DNA of 64,000 bases from Anoplolepis gracilipes (taxonomy: Eukaryota; Arthropoda; Insecta; Hymenoptera; Formicidae). The notes under the pieces are model-generated. The model had not been told where the DNA came from. It made no database searches and saw only the letters and a program-made list of their open reading frames with translations. The position numbers and the translations under genes are program-made. The stretch is from contig NC_132976.1 in NCBI RefSeq assembly GCF_047496725.1, positions 6,556,001-6,620,000 on the forward strand, given 5' to 3'. Shown in pieces: positions 1 to 14,674 of this stretch (positions within the stretch are counted from its first letter, which is position 1; each line of letters starts with the position of its first letter).

Positions 1-3000
1 CAATCTAGTAAATATTCTAAAATAAATTAAGTCAAATTTCACTTTTGTATCCACGTAGGATGCCCTCTTCAAGATCCGTTGGTTCGTCCGCATGAGAATT
101 TATCGTCTTTTGTAATACCTAAAATTTAATTTAAAGACCACTTTGGTAGTTGCGAGAAGTTCACTTGGTTTTAGTAAGTACGATGGTATCATGTACATGT
201 CAGCCTACGTGATCAACATTTTATACCTAGATGTTATAATAATACCTTTGGACTTGCTGAGAATATTTTTCCAACTTGCTCTTTTTTCCGTGTTGTCCTG
301 ATCCTTAAAGTCGAGCATATCTTCTTTCTTATGGTATAATATCATTCAGTAAAGTATTCATGCTTTTCTATTTGTTATGTATTTTGGCTTTATTTTTTAT
401 TATTTTAATTAGTTACATTTTTTATTAAAATGAGTTTTTAACATGGGTGCGTATTATCGCTCTGACTGTCAGTTATAAAATCTTCAAGCATTTCTTTCTT
501 TCTGCTGGTGTTCATAGCGCGTTTTTCTACCAGTTTTTCAAGGATTTCTTTTCTTTGAACTCTTGTGACCCAAACTATCATGTTCATATTTCGCGAAATA
601 TATTTTGCCCTTTTACTCGTCAGAGTAAACCATGTTACAGTTTCCTTTGAAAACGTGACATTTTACACTTTGTAAAGGTGAAACCATTTTTGATCTTGCA
701 TATGCTGCTTTCATTGGTAAAAATCGAGGCTATATTTATATCCATATACAATTTTACAATATTATTAAATTTACTCTTGACGAAAAATATCAAGAGGTAA
801 TACATAAAAGTAGAGTAATCAATTGAATAGCTACGATATACAGTATATGAAACTTGACGTAAGTAGAATTCGATATTTAATATCTTCATCTATTGTCCAA
901 GACAACTTTTACCATCCATAACATCTTGGTCAACATTGCACAGACTCCAGTACGCTTTTCCTATTTGCCGAGTCAACAGTCAGGTACAAGCATTCCAATG
1001 CCATAACAGCTATCTCCCTGCTTCTATTTCCGGCTATGCTGTCGCACTGACAAGTATTGTGTTGCATAAAGCGATGAGATGCCTCGAGGTAACAAGACTT
1101 GAGCTGAAATCAAGTTGCCAGTGAAATTCTATTTTGTTTTATGATAGTAAATCGCATTTTATTTACTGTCTATTTTATTAATTCAATTGTGGAGTTTATT
1201 TCAAAAATTTTAATTGTCTTAATCAAGTTTAAATCGAGAAACTTCGAGATATTTCATCACTTATAAAAATTGGATGTTGCGTACAATTTATTTAGAATGT
1301 TCTCTCGATTTACGTTCTTTATCTATTTTACATTGTATAAACGATATAGTATTTGCGATCGTAAAAAATCTATGCGGTTTAGAAATTGTTTTCAGAGAAT
1401 TTAAAAGTTTAAAAATCAAAATTAAAAAATTCTATTAATCTATTAATCTATAATTAATCTATATGATAAAGACTTTTTTAAGGCAGCATAAATAATAGGA
1501 AATAAAGTATTTAATTTTTAGATCTCTTTTTTATTGATTCGTTACATTAATCTCTTTTTTACATTAATTTTAAATTTATATGAAAATATATGTGTAAGAG
1601 TAAAATAATATTTTTCTTGGTTATTTTCTTTTTGATTTTGCAGTAATTTGTGAGATTATATAAATTGATTAGATTTTTTTTACATGCTTTGCTTTATATG
1701 CTTTTTTGTTTAATTGATACAAAGTATTTAATTTCACAAATTATAAGATTAAGGTAATTAATGTCAATAAGAAATGTCTGTGCTGGAAAAGAAAAATTCT
1801 CGACGTATATAAAATAAATTTCAATTTTGAAACTTCTCTGAATACAATGTTAATATGCGGTTTCCTATACCGAATTCTCGCGTTTCCGTGGCGCTCCAAT
1901 AATTTTAGTCTCTTTGCGGTATTCAGCTTATTAGATTCTTGGTTACCCTTGTGACAAAATATGTGAGGCTAGTTTGAAAGCTTACATGTGTTCTACGTAA
2001 AATACTGAAATAGCAGACATTGTTTTCCATTGCCACATAGGTATATGACAGTGATTAACGACGATATTTCTATGTTTTTGTCTTTTCATTAATTAAATTA
2101 GTTCTGAACTAATTTCTAGAAAGATTTATACATACATAAATTAAAAGCTTTGAATGAAGCAAAGCTTGAAATTTTTAACATTGTTCCATTATTCATGTCT
2201 AAAAGAACGATTAATATCGTAGAGGAATTTTTTAATAATGGTTTATTAACATTTTTTTAACGGTTTAATATTTTTCGTTATATTTCTTAGTTTATTTTTA
2301 TTGAACTGCAATAACAATCCTTTTAAAAAATTATTTTTAGTTTTACTTATTTATTAAAAACGAAAAAATCCATTTTGGTATAACAATTTATAACAATTTA
2401 ATTTTATATGGATAATACAGTTACAAAAAAAATAAAACAAAAAGAAAAAAGGAAGTATTAATAAAAAAATATAAAAAAAAGATTCTAGAAACAATTAAAA
2501 AAAGAAAATATAAACAGAAAAGAAAAAATGTTTGCAAATACTACAATAATATTACTACAATAATACTACAATAATAAAAGTTTTTATTGAAATAGAGAGA
2601 GATAGAACAAGATGAAATAGTTTGTCCAATGAACCGTTTGATGCATCAGAAAGTCGTAGAGCGACAATCGAGAAACTTCGTGCAAAGTGCACCTGTGCCA
2701 ACTTTTCTGCGTTTATTGTTATTCGGATGACAACACCATTTCGGGAATCGCTTCTTGCGGAGAGCATTTTATTGTAGAATAAACAGGGAAGACAGTCATT
2801 CGCGACTAAATAGCTTCTATTCTTTGGATATATTTTTAGTTATTGAACTGAAAGTAAGTATAAAGTTACAGATAAAGACAATAATATTTTTTTAAATTAA
2901 ACATTATAAATTAACGTTTGTTACGATTAAACTCATGATATTCGTCATAGTGCAAAATATGATTACATTGTTCGATCGCTACCAAGCATAGTTCTCGATG

Positions 3001-5096
3001 CAGTTAATTTCTGAAGGTAGATGTGCGTATGTGTGTGTTTGTGTGTTCGTTCTATCACGTCTTTTTTTATTACTCAGGTGCTAAAGTCCGTCGTTAAACT
3101 CTTGGAGCGGAATTCTCAGGAACTTTCACGAGTCTCGATGAAACGCTTTATGCATAAGAATAGATATAGATTGTGTGGTGAGAAATATATAACGGACGTA
3201 CACGTCAGTTTATACGTATAAGCTTATCGCAGTTTTGCAGTGTAAAAGCTTATTTCAGCGAGTAATATTATATTTTACTTGTTTAGAAATTTCAGAAAAT
3301 AAAGGTGTTGAATAAGCTTCTGTCAAAATGTTGTGCTTATATTTTTTATCAAACTCTTCTTAGAAAACTAATAAAAATGTGCATATTACTATTCTTATCA
3401 ATTTCACTTCGTAAGAATTGAAAAAAATCAATTGCTTTCAACTTTATTTTTATCTTTTTCTAAGCCTCTCAATAACTCATTTATAAGGAAAGTAATATGT
3501 GTAAACATGATTTTGAGTGATTACGAATTTTGCTAAATGATAGGAATTGTTATTTAAAACTAATTAAATATGTCGTATATTTTAGAGCGATTTTTGAAAT
3601 TGCACTTTTAAGAGAAACGATTACTCTCTGAATTATATGAAAATGTATAAATCGTGATTCTATACTCATTTTGAAATGCAAGGGATATGATCAGGCACTT
3701 CGACAACAGGCACTTAATCAAGGCCGCTTCGGACAAGGAAGGGTGAAAGGCGGAACGAGCCTCGGAGCTTAGACTAGGTGGCAGACTCCGGGACTTGCCG
3801 GACCGAGCGAGACCTTAATTTCCTGTAGCACTACGGTTTATCTCTTCCGCGATTTATCGACTCCCTCGAAAGTTCCACGTTCGCGATCTGGGGAATACTA
3901 GTTCGGGTTAGGTTTCTTGTCTGCTTGTTATATTGTTGATCGATAATCAGTCGATGCTAAGCCGAGAATTCTATAGTGCTTTTTTTCAATATATGTTTGC
4001 TGTATAAACATTTATTTGGATGATCTTTTCAAGTATTTCAAGTGGAGTTCACATGCTATATATACAACGAACAAACTACGCTAAAATTGCTAGCAGAGAT
4101 ATTGCCGGTGTCTAGCGAAGCGTTACATGTATGTGCGCGCACCTGTGTGAGCTTTTAAATGTATTATTGGCTTTACAACTCGTAGTTCCAATGGAAATGC
4201 GATTATGCAACTTGCCTTGATATTTCATTAAACGCACCAATAAAGCCATTTACAAGAAAAAACTGTCCACCAAAAACTGTAATAACTGTTGGAAAATGTG
4301 AATTTATAATATAATTAAATGCTCACTCACGTTGTATAAGGATAGTTCCAATCCATTTACAATAATTACATACGTTGTAAACTTTTATTTTGTAAATGAG
4401 TATTATTTTTTTTGAAAATTACTTTATACGGTTATTTATTTTACGATTACTATTTCATGTGTTGCTTTTTATGAAAAAAACTTTTCGATCAAGAATTTAA
4501 GTTGCAAATTTATTACGGAACACGTCTTCGAAGTTTGACAGAAATTTTACAAAATGTCTGGTATATTTGACGTTCGCTTATCCTTACTTCTTAATGGATA
4601 TTGTGGTACGACGTAAATCGAAGTCGGCCACTTACGAACGGACACTCCCTACTAATTTCCGGCAGCAAATATCCTGATTCCGGTCTTGCGTCCTCCCCTT
4701 TTTGCTAGCCAGCGGCCTTTTCCATCTCATTTGAACCACTTTTGGACGATAGAGACATTTCCTGCCAATTCGCACTTTCCCAAGAGACACGAGTTAATTG
4801 CTATGATTACTAATTTCTTCTATCATGAGAAATTATCGATTTATAAACTGGTTAATAATCGAAATTATGTTGTTAACTTAAAGTCATATTTTTGCTGTAA
4901 AAATGATTATCTATATTTTGTTTGGTATCATCTTTATTTAATTTTTTTTAAAGAAATATTGTAATTTTTTATAAATTATACAGATTTTTTTAATTCTGAA
5001 AGTATTTAGCAAATATATCAGTAATCACTTATATACTTCTTGTTACAACATAATGTTGCAACATTATTATAATTTTTTTATTCGCTTATGTTGCAG
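1..5096 (+). other. 3' part of a dystrophin intron upstream of the first visible exon
   Basis: This stretch is AT-rich and stop-laden in all frames; no spectrin-like peptide could be read from it. The intron ends with a TTGCAG acceptor at 5091-5096. It holds an A-rich low-complexity tract at about 2420-2580. A more GC-rich, non-repetitive block at about 3690-3930 and another at about 4600-4790 stand out from the AT-rich surroundings and could be regulatory, but this is inference from composition only. The preceding dystrophin exon must lie before the window. Confidence 0.7.
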
Positions 5097-5195
5097 ATAC
5101 GTGATTGGCTTACGGTTGAAGAAGGGATGTTGCGACAACAATCCGTGGTCGTCGGCGATGTCGACGAAATTATGCATCTTCTTGATAAACAAAAG
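5097..5195 (+). CDS. Dys: Dystrophin internal exon, helix A of a spectrin repeat
   Basis: This 99-bp exon (33 codons, phase 0 in and out) encodes IRDWLTVEEGMLRQQSVVVG followed by DVDEIMHLLDKQK. The Trp at residue 4 of the exon in an Ile-Arg-Asp-Trp-Leu context is the usual helix A tryptophan of a spectrin repeat. I recognise the string as insect dystrophin, where it is directly followed by NVLRELEQKK, encoded here by the exon at 22785. The acceptor is TTATGTTGCAG and the donor is AAAAG followed by GTGAGT, both strong. Dystrophin is the cytoplasmic rod-shaped linker between cortical actin and the dystroglycan complex at the muscle and neural membrane. The rod repeats act as a spacer and docking surface. 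The only other plausible reading would be a related spectrin-repeat protein, but the match across three exons argues against that. Confidence 0.93.
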
Positions 5196-8100
5196 GTGAG
5201 TCGATCATCAAATATTATTATTATTATTGTTTGTATGCAGCAAATTGTGTTGTGAATAAATATCGATCATATTATTAATATTTTTTTAAAATAAAAATAA
5301 TTATTTAATGCACTACATATGTGCACTTCCAAATATATAAACAAATTAATAATTAAACTACAATAATATTTATATATTTAATATAGGATACAATTTATAA
5401 ACGATGTACTTTTAACGCGAGATCCTCCAAAAGGATAACAAGAAAATTATTTATTTATACATATTTAAAAGTTAAAATATGCATACATGATAATTTTGAG
5501 TTACCTATTGTATCGTGACATTGGGTTCTTTATGCTTTTATTAGTGGCATGTGTTTTTATTGGACCGCCTTAGATGTAAAGATTTCAAACGCGAACGAAC
5601 GATTGCTGGGACGTTGTCGTGCCTTTGAAGTTTATCGTAATTTACCGAGCCAAACTGCAGTGCTTTCAAGCTACCTCATTCGTGCTTGCGTGGCATTATT
5701 GGAAGCTTGCTGCTGCTTTTTCTTTTTGTTTCCTTTCTTTTATTTTTGTTTTAGCAACAACGATTCTTTCGTCGAAAGCGACAGTCACGAAATTAAATTG
5801 ATGGTGTTTTTATGCGCTACTTTCCTGCTCTTACTTCATTATTTAAATAACTTGCACTTTTTTTTTTTAATTTAATTTTAATATTAATTATTACTGATTT
5901 TTTAAAATAGATATTGCGGAATTTATATATATCATGCTTTTTCGTCGTCATATCGTATCGTATCTTGTGAGGTAAAAGCGGCAGAGAGCTAAAAGCTCCA
6001 GCGTCGGTAACCTGGCAAACTGTTACTGCCATGCAGTCGATATTTCAACCCTCATGGTTTGACTCAAGTGCTCGCTGCAGGGGTAAATACTCATCGCCCG
6101 TCTTTCTCACAAAGTCAGTCTAGCGTAATACCGTGAGTGGAAAAGTTATCAGCGAATGATGATAGGAAAAGGGAATGTCCTTTGACCGCGAGTAAGAGCT
6201 ACGACGAGTTTCCAAAGTACGAAGGTAGGAGTGTTTAGGTGATTGACCGGGAAAGCCCTGACATTGGCATTGGCATTAAGGGTTCCGCCGAACATTGCCA
6301 CGCCTTCCTTTGTGCGTCGACGTCGTGTTGCGCGCGTTATTTCGCCATAGTCGTTAATTGCATTGGACTTAATGGATCGATATCCAGAATGGCAAGCGAC
6401 ACAAAATCTCACTTTATAGACAGCATAACAGATAAGTCAGACGAAAATTTATTTTACTCAAATATATTATACTTATAATATATTATATTTTTTTTAAATT
6501 AAACACTCTATACATGTTATAATATTTTTATACACGGTTTTTTTATGATTAACATTTTTTTGCAATTTATATATAAAATGAATAGCGACTAAAGTATACA
6601 AGAAATAATTAAATACAACGTAATCTTATTTTATTTTTATTGAATTGACATTTTATATTGTTTATTATACTTTTATACTTTATATATTATACTTTTAAAT
6701 ATATATACACAAAGTTATAACACATTAGATTTAGTAGAAATACTAACATGTTTTTCTTTTCTTATATGTTTTTTTATTTTGCATTATATTTTTTCTTACA
6801 AATAGATTAAATAATTATTTGTTAAATATATGTCATATCTCGTACATTGATAAAATAGTCGTTAAATATATATCATATATCATACATGAGTTTTTTTAAA
6901 CCATTTTTTAATAAACTCATTACTTTTTAAATTCAAACTCGCAATCACAATAATAAATTTCTTATGACATGACTTTCTTTTCTCTCTCATCCTATCATAC
7001 AGTTTATGTATATTCACTGATTATAGAATTCTATAAATCTAACATTCAAATAGACTATAAAAACGCTACGACATGCGACATGCTTCTATTGTGGATTTCT
7101 GCCATAAAAACTTGTGCGCTATCGAGACATTTTTATATTCTAGAATACATATCTGGCTTTTCTTCCCTATCATATTCTCGTAGCAGCGTTCTCCCATGAA
7201 AAAGTTTACCGCGAAAATAATACGAACGTTTACCGTAAATTTTCTCGAGCCAAGACACAGAGAGTACATTATCGTATACTCCTTTATTCCTCTGCCTTTC
7301 TATATTAAGTCTCGGAAGCTTGCACAATGTCAACTTCGAGAAACTGGCATTTTCTAAGTCGCATTCTTCCGCGTACGGGCGCGAGAGTTTCAATTTCAAA
7401 CTCCCATTTAATACTCTACTACTTTTAAAACCGCGCTCAAATATTTCCGCTTCATTTATTTCGAGGCGTAATTGTAATTTGGATGATAATTATATATTTT
7501 TTTTCATTAATTATATATTTTTTTCTGTATTTTTTACAGTTTATTTTTTGGATTTATTATAATTTACACATATCTTTTTTTTTCTTTTGAACATATATGA
7601 ATGAGAAAGAAATAATATGAGTCATTAATTTTTTCAATATGACAGCGCTCTTTCTCGAAAGAAAATAATTTTGCACATGGCAGGTTTTTTGTTCGTTAAT
7701 GTGAACACTTTGAAAAGAAAATCGGTGTAATAAGGTTTTCTTTCGGGTAGGAATTCTTCTCTATTCGGACACGGAAATGAAGTCATTTTTTTTTCGCGCC
7801 GCACACTAGACGGTTTGAATGGAACAAATGGCGCACTTGATTGATCGGTGAAAATGTTTTCTGACAAATGCCGAATCATACGGTATTCTTCCTGTTTGTA
7901 CTTCAGAACGGAGATGCAAAATTTTCGGATGCATTTTGAGGGGTGATCAAAAACAATAGGTTTGTTACGGTAGCGTTGTTATTGATTTCCGATTGGGAGG
8001 AAACCGAGGAAGAGATATTTAGACGCGCAGAAGGTGCAGAGAACGAAAAGACAGATTTCACTGAGGATGTATTGCATTCTCTATATACGTTGATAGCTGA

Positions 8101-8540
8101 GTTTTTCGAGAGGGTTATATTTTCTTTTGTTTACAAAAATCGTTTCAGCTAAGTAAATCCAGAATCCTACTTATACATACATCGGAGAGAAAGAGAGAAT
8201 TATATGTATATATATCCGACAATGTGTGAATAGGATCTTTATACGAAGTCATGCTAACATGTCGCTTTAAATCACATTACAATTATAGTCGTCTCGTAAT
8301 TGTCACAGTAGATTTTGTCTCTATCTCGCGAGCTTACTTAAGCTTGTTCCACTGTTAACATTACACAAGTCATTGTCGTCACCTGCCACGTAACAGGATT
8401 CGCCCGACAAAGCCCAATTACGAGATCCGAGCTGTATGTTGGCGTGAAATGTGCTTTCAGTCGCTCACGAAACAGTCTCGTTTTAAACTACGAAGATTTT
8501 TATAAAGTAACTAACAAAAACGAACGATAACGAAACGCGT

Positions 8541-8543
<3 letters not shown>

Positions 8544-8587
<44 letters not shown>
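8544..8587. repeat. TA dinucleotide microsatellite
   Basis: An uninterrupted alternation of A and T of about 44 bases sits in the intron. It is a simple repeat, likely length-polymorphic, with no coding relevance. Confidence 0.95.
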
Positions 8588-8592
<5 letters not shown>

Positions 8593-11500
8593 CATTATAT
8601 TATTTTTATTGAACGCCGTGGATTTTCGACAACAACTTCTATTATATTTTTATTATAAGAATTAATTGTAACATTTGTCAATTCAAGTTTTTAGCAAAAC
8701 AAATCTTCAACAAAATGTGAACTATTTTTTTTCTTATACTAACATTAAAAAACGAATTGTTAATGTTTATTTGCGAAATTTTTCTTCGTCTTACAGACTA
8801 TTTTAAATAAATAATAAATAATTTTATTCAATAATATTAATAATAAATATTTCATTTAAATCATTAATTCTATTATTTATGTAATTTAAAGGATTATGAT
8901 ATACATAATTTATAGTCACTTAAAAGCTATTATTAATAAATTGTTTTATTACTTGATATTTTTTGAAAGAAATCTTACGAGTAATAATTTATAAAAAAGA
9001 AATTCGTAATTACAATATTACGATGACAATGATGTCTTCTATATTGTTTCTAAACCATTCTCGCTCCGATTTGTACAATTTTGTCGTACAAGCTATACAA
9101 GCTTTTTCGTCTTTCGGAAGAAGTGTCCTTTACGTCACTGGTTACAATAAACGTCCGATCCATTATTTCTTTCGTTTCCTTCGTCCAGCTTTGTTGCCGA
9201 TGTCTGATAACTCCGGCACGCCATTTCATCGCGGGTACCTCCCATCGGGATTCATAGGATTTCAGAGTTGCACTCCTTATACCAGCGACGTGAAGGACTA
9301 ATGCTAGGAAGCCGCGTGCGCGCTTGTAGTTATGAAGAACCTTCCACGATCTCGCAATTTCCTGGTTATGCCGGCATCTCATGAATAGCCGTCCTCATTC
9401 CATAACGCGTGTACGAGCTTACAGCTTGTATATACAGTTATACGCATCGACTGCGTATAATGTGTCGTGGATTGTTCATTCAAAATTGAAATTTCGCTGT
9501 TTTTCTCGTTTGTTCTATTGATGTAGATATATAAAATATTATTTTTAGATGAAATCGAGATCCATCCTCATGTGATTTTGCGGTTAAGCATCATTATTGG
9601 ATTCGAATAAAACGATAAAATCCACTAACAAAACTAACTGCTTTCTTTTCTATTAATTTTACAAGTTTTTTAACTATCTAAATATGATTTGACTTTTATA
9701 GGAAAGATTTGGCATTATATGTCATTGTAACATTCGTAAAATCGTAGATTGTATTATTACTATTAAAATTAAAGATTAATATTCTATAGATAATTTGTTA
9801 TCTCATTTTTGAGTAGTTCTTTTTTTATAACTTTGTTAGATTTAATGATAAATACGATTTTTTACGTAAAAAATTTACTGAAGATAATATAAATGTTTTT
9901 AAAGACTTCCTTCCTGTTTTTATATACTTGAAAAAGAAATTGTGAAATTTTGATTTACTTATTTCTTTTATTTCGTGGAATTTTGTACTTCAGCTACAAG
10001 TAGAAAGAAGTATAATATTTAATTAGACCGAGTTTTGACGAAGTTTGTTTCCGCTCCGCTAGATACTATAATTATTTCCGTAATTTATATCGTTAGACTT
10101 TCACAACCGACTTATACCTTCAGTGATGTCGAACTTCGGCGTAACAACTTTGTTGTGAAAGTTTAGCTATTGCAGATTAATTTTATATTAAATTAATTCT
10201 TTTTTCTAAACAAAATGCAACTCCTGCTTCATTTTTGAAAGAAATGTTTTTATGTTATAATCTTATAATACGAAAAGATTAATTAAATATTATAATTTAA
10301 TATTATGTTATCATATTATTATATCTATGTATGAAAATCTTTCAAAACAAATTTTTTAATCGAGAACAAAACTACAAAAATTACATATATATGTAATATA
10401 TAATACATATTTCTATTGAACTTTTTTTTTTTTTTACAAAATATTGCATAAAAAGAACATGTTCGCATGTATATTGCAGTTATGAAGTTTCTGCTGTAAA
10501 GTACGTGGCATCATGTGCACTGGAATATTTAATTACTGCATTTTTCTCTGCGAAAATTTTTTCAATTAATACTATGGAATTGCAGACTTTTTATAACGGA
10601 CATTTTGAGCCGCATAGAAAGTTCATAGTGCACGATGAGAATATATGGCAGTTACGTAAAATAGACCGAGCTTGTTAAAAAAGATATCGTAAGGAAAGCC
10701 GACGAACGTCTCGTTTGCGTAATCGTGCTGGCGTAGGTAATTTTAAGAAATTTTTTTAAACTTTTTTATGCATTACTATCTGCAGCTGCTTTTAATAAAA
10801 CTGTTTTTTTTTTCATGTATTTGTGTTTTATAGATATAAAGCAATGTTGTATATGTTATAACGAATATATATCAGTGTAATAAAATAAATAGCAGCTATA
10901 AAATAAATGACATAAAATGATGATATAACGTTTAGGAGTATTATGTATCTAGAAGTATTATATATCTACATATTGTAATATATATTTCAGTTATATATTT
11001 AAATTATAGTTTAATTCTTTTTATGATAAAAGACTTCCACTTAGTATTTTATTTAACTTATATATCTCCACTTTAGATAATGGCCTTATATTTTAATACA
11101 TTTTGCAAACTTATAAATTACTTGCATGACGCTTACCATTACGAAATTTTTCATATAAAATATCTGGACAATTTTTACCTGATATCTCATATCTATATTA
11201 CATGTACAAACACATTTATTTGTATTTTGGGGAATAATTTGTGGTTTAAAAAATTTTTTTATCATTTTTGTCCTATTCTTTTCACGTATCAAGCGATTAT
11301 GTTTTTTTATATACTTGTTATGATGCAATTTGATACTTTATGATTTAGAGAGGAAGAAAGACTTGTAGTTGCTTTTATGTCACTCGTGCAGTCAGTCGTC
11401 GCGCACTTCGGTTAATGGCACAAATGCGTTTGTGACGTAAACCGTACATCTTCATATACGTCGGGGTTACTTTCGTGTTACATTCGTATCGTGGATATAC

Positions 11501-13359
11501 GATTCATGTATTTTTGCTAAAAAAGAAACATTTCTAAAGAAGTGCTCTGTACAACGAGATACTTGATATATTTTTTTTTATCAGATGCAATTGATATAAA
11601 TGTCAATAATAATAAATACGTTTAAAAAAAATTATTATTTTTTAATAATAAAATAATATTTTTTAATATACATTAAACATATTCTTTCTCTGTGTAAAAA
11701 ATATTTATTTACATGTAGATTTGTTTTGTGAAAAACGTTTTCTCAAATTATAAAAGTGAAAATATAGCAATTGGGACAATTAATCACTTCAGTACAAATA
11801 GAAACTGTTAATTTATCAATGTAATATTATATTGTTATGCTGCTTTTATCATATTTAAATACAATTTGCAGTGACACTCTACAGTGAATGCTTGTTTGCT
11901 GCATAAAAGTAATTAGAATTTTAGAGCACGTTAGCATTTTTATATAACATGTATGGGATCATTTGTTGATAATAATTGTAGTTTATGTATATTTGATGAA
12001 ATTTTATCCTCTATTGATTATAAAATTTTTCATATGTTTTTACTTTCTATGCGTACTTATTATTTTTCCCATTTCACCTCCGGTACTACCTCTTGCATCT
12101 TTCATTCGTATGTCCGTAGGCGACGAAAAATGCAATCATGAAACTCGGCGACGCGGTGCAGCTCGGGGAAATATGTTCGCGGTTGATAAGCATATCTGCG
12201 CGAGTTGCCGAGCTTTTCTCACGAGATTTTCAATAGTTTTAGACAAACTTATTTGCATGAGAATACTTGACTATCATTCGAAGTTATACGGGGCATTCTC
12301 TGGGTGATTTATTTAATTTAAATTTAAGTTAATTTAATTTCTTACAAATGCTACATGTGTAATAATATTTTATAAACACTTGTGATTTTTATAAGCAGAT
12401 TTCACAGTATTAAAGTTGATGATTTTAACATATATATTAATGCAGCATAAAATAAAAATAAGAATTTATCTACGATTTTATACGAATCTATGTTTGTTAT
12501 GCATAGACATGCAATACAAAAAGTTAAATTATATATAAATATATAATAATATTGCGCACAATTTTTTTTAATAACGCATTATAAAATATAAAATATTTAT
12601 ATGGCAATATAATAACTGAATAATGACTGGGATATTATAACTAAATTTACCATAATAAAGTGGTATTTAAATTTTATACGGTGATATGTTTTCAATAGAA
12701 TGACGTTGGGGTGGTGACACAAGAGATCTTTTTACGCCTTTGCAATTATAACACGGTGGGGTGTTTTGCGTGTGCGCAATAAGCATCTTCTTTGTCGATC
12801 CCTGTTCCATTGGATTTGGTATAATGGCAGCGACGGGTTGAAACACACGTTTTGTATTAAAAGTTTAATTTAAAAACTTTGCGATTTTTCTATAGCATAT
12901 TATAATTTTATTCAGAAACATTGTGATTGCAGTATAATTTATCTTGTCTCTATTATACGTTACGAAATTGAACAAAAATTAAATAATCAATGCAGCCAAG
13001 TTGATGTATTTATCGTATTACACGTCAATCTCTATTTTTAAACGTGCAAGCTTGATATTTTCCGATGATTACTTTAAGCTTATTAAAGCACACGCTCATC
13101 TTATATCTTTTTTATGAAATTTGTCTTTACAATCGATTGACATCATTTACTTGAACTTATTATTAGATCTTTTTGACAGAGCATTAATTTCCCATTCGTC
13201 GAGTAAGTAAGAAGTGATAGAATTGATACAGATTCCTTATAATTATGATTCTGCGACGAACTCGCGTTTGTTTCAAATTTCGTACAAAGCTCGCAGCATT
13301 CGCTAAGCAGTACCCTTCGCTATACGAATTTTGCACCCTATAGGCTCCATATATCCCGT

Positions 13360-13403
13360 AGGATGGAGGATATATATATATATATATATATATCCTCCAT
13401 CCT
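13360..13403. repeat. Palindromic TA microsatellite flanked by inverted GGATGGAGGA
   Basis: The block AGGATGGAGGA at 13360-13370 is followed by about 22 bases of alternating TA and then by its reverse complement, TCCTCCATCCT, at 13393-13403. The whole 44-base segment is a perfect palindrome that can extrude as a cruciform. A further TA run follows to about 13416. Confidence 0.9.
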
Positions 13404-14640
13404 ATATATATATATACATCGTTCCCTGGCTACCAAGGGTACCCATGAAGCAGCGTCAGATGCTGAATTCAGTTCGACGACGCGCTTCCATCGAAATACA
13501 CGCGTTCGAAAATCATGTAACGCAACGCGGCGGCGGGATTACTTATTAATTATTGTTAATACAATCATCAATCGATTTGCACGTAAACGTATTTTTTGCT
13601 ACGTTTTCAGTTGCCCTTTTTATGTCATTGTTGTGGGCAGTTTAACGATTTTCAGTGATAACGCAGTCCTCAACGCACAATGTGTTTGCGCACATGGTTA
13701 TTCAGTCGGTACAGCGGATTACTAATATTTGCCTTGTTAACGAATGGGAAGCTAATTATCTGAAAATTTGAAATTTCGTATTTATAGATCTGCCAAATAT
13801 CATCGTCGGAATTATGCATTACGATCGATTTTACTAAATTTAAACAGTATCGAGCGATAATTTTTTGTGACTTATATCTATGAAGAGGCTCAGTCAACAA
13901 CAAGTGTATCTCTCCTTTGATAAATTATATAAATTATTATATATATAGTTATTACATAAAGTTATTTGTGTTATTTACGTCCCTTTTTATCTTTATTACA
14001 TCTCTTCGAAAATTGATTGATTTACACTTATCATTTTACGTTTATTTTTAATGTTAAAGTTTATAAATTTATTATTCTTGCTCTCGCAAAAAACTTGTGG
14101 TTTACAATATAAATGTCATGAATAATTATTTACATAGTGATTTAAAATCCAACTCTTTTTTTTGTTCTGAATTGGTTAATTAATAATACTTGTTGTGTCG
14201 ATATTAAAGATCTATTATCGCGCATAGAATCGATAATGTAATTTTGACAAGAGATGTTCAATGAAAATTAGAGATGCAGCCGGCGAAATACCGAACGAAA
14301 CGAAAATCGATACAGCATACCCGGCTTCCTCTCTATCTCTGTCTCACAGCTCCTTCTTCTCTCCTTGTCGCGGGGAAAATCCGGCGTCACTGAACGAATA
14401 TCGTATAGTAAAACGAGAAATACTGTGCTGGCTTGACTTGTCTACTCGAACTATACGCGGTTGATTTAAACTAAAACATTTTGGTAGAACTGTGAAATGT
14501 GTTTTAGTTAAATACACTTTTGTAACTTTAAATTTGGCTTAGTAAACCGATTAAAACATTAGTATAGGAATATTATTAAATTGTAGACTAATACAACAAT
14601 TTATTATAGCGTGTAGGGCATTTTAGAACGTTATTGTTTA

Positions 14641-14647
<7 letters not shown>

Positions 14648-14671
<24 letters not shown>
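14648..14671. repeat. Poly-T homopolymer
   Basis: A run of about 24 T residues lies in the intron. It could be the remnant of a minus-strand poly-A tail, but no retroelement body is recognisable beside it. Confidence 0.9.

Positions 14672-14674
<3 letters not shown>

Noticed and set aside
3078..3177. Possible upstream dystrophin exon with an excellent acceptor (TTTTTATTACTCAG) and a helical-looking peptide VLKSVVKLLERNSQELSRVS
   Set aside because: The likely donor (TGTG then GTGAGA) leaves phase 1, which would put a stop in the exon at 5097. The peptide does not match the dystrophin sequence expected before IRDWL. It may be a cryptic exon only.
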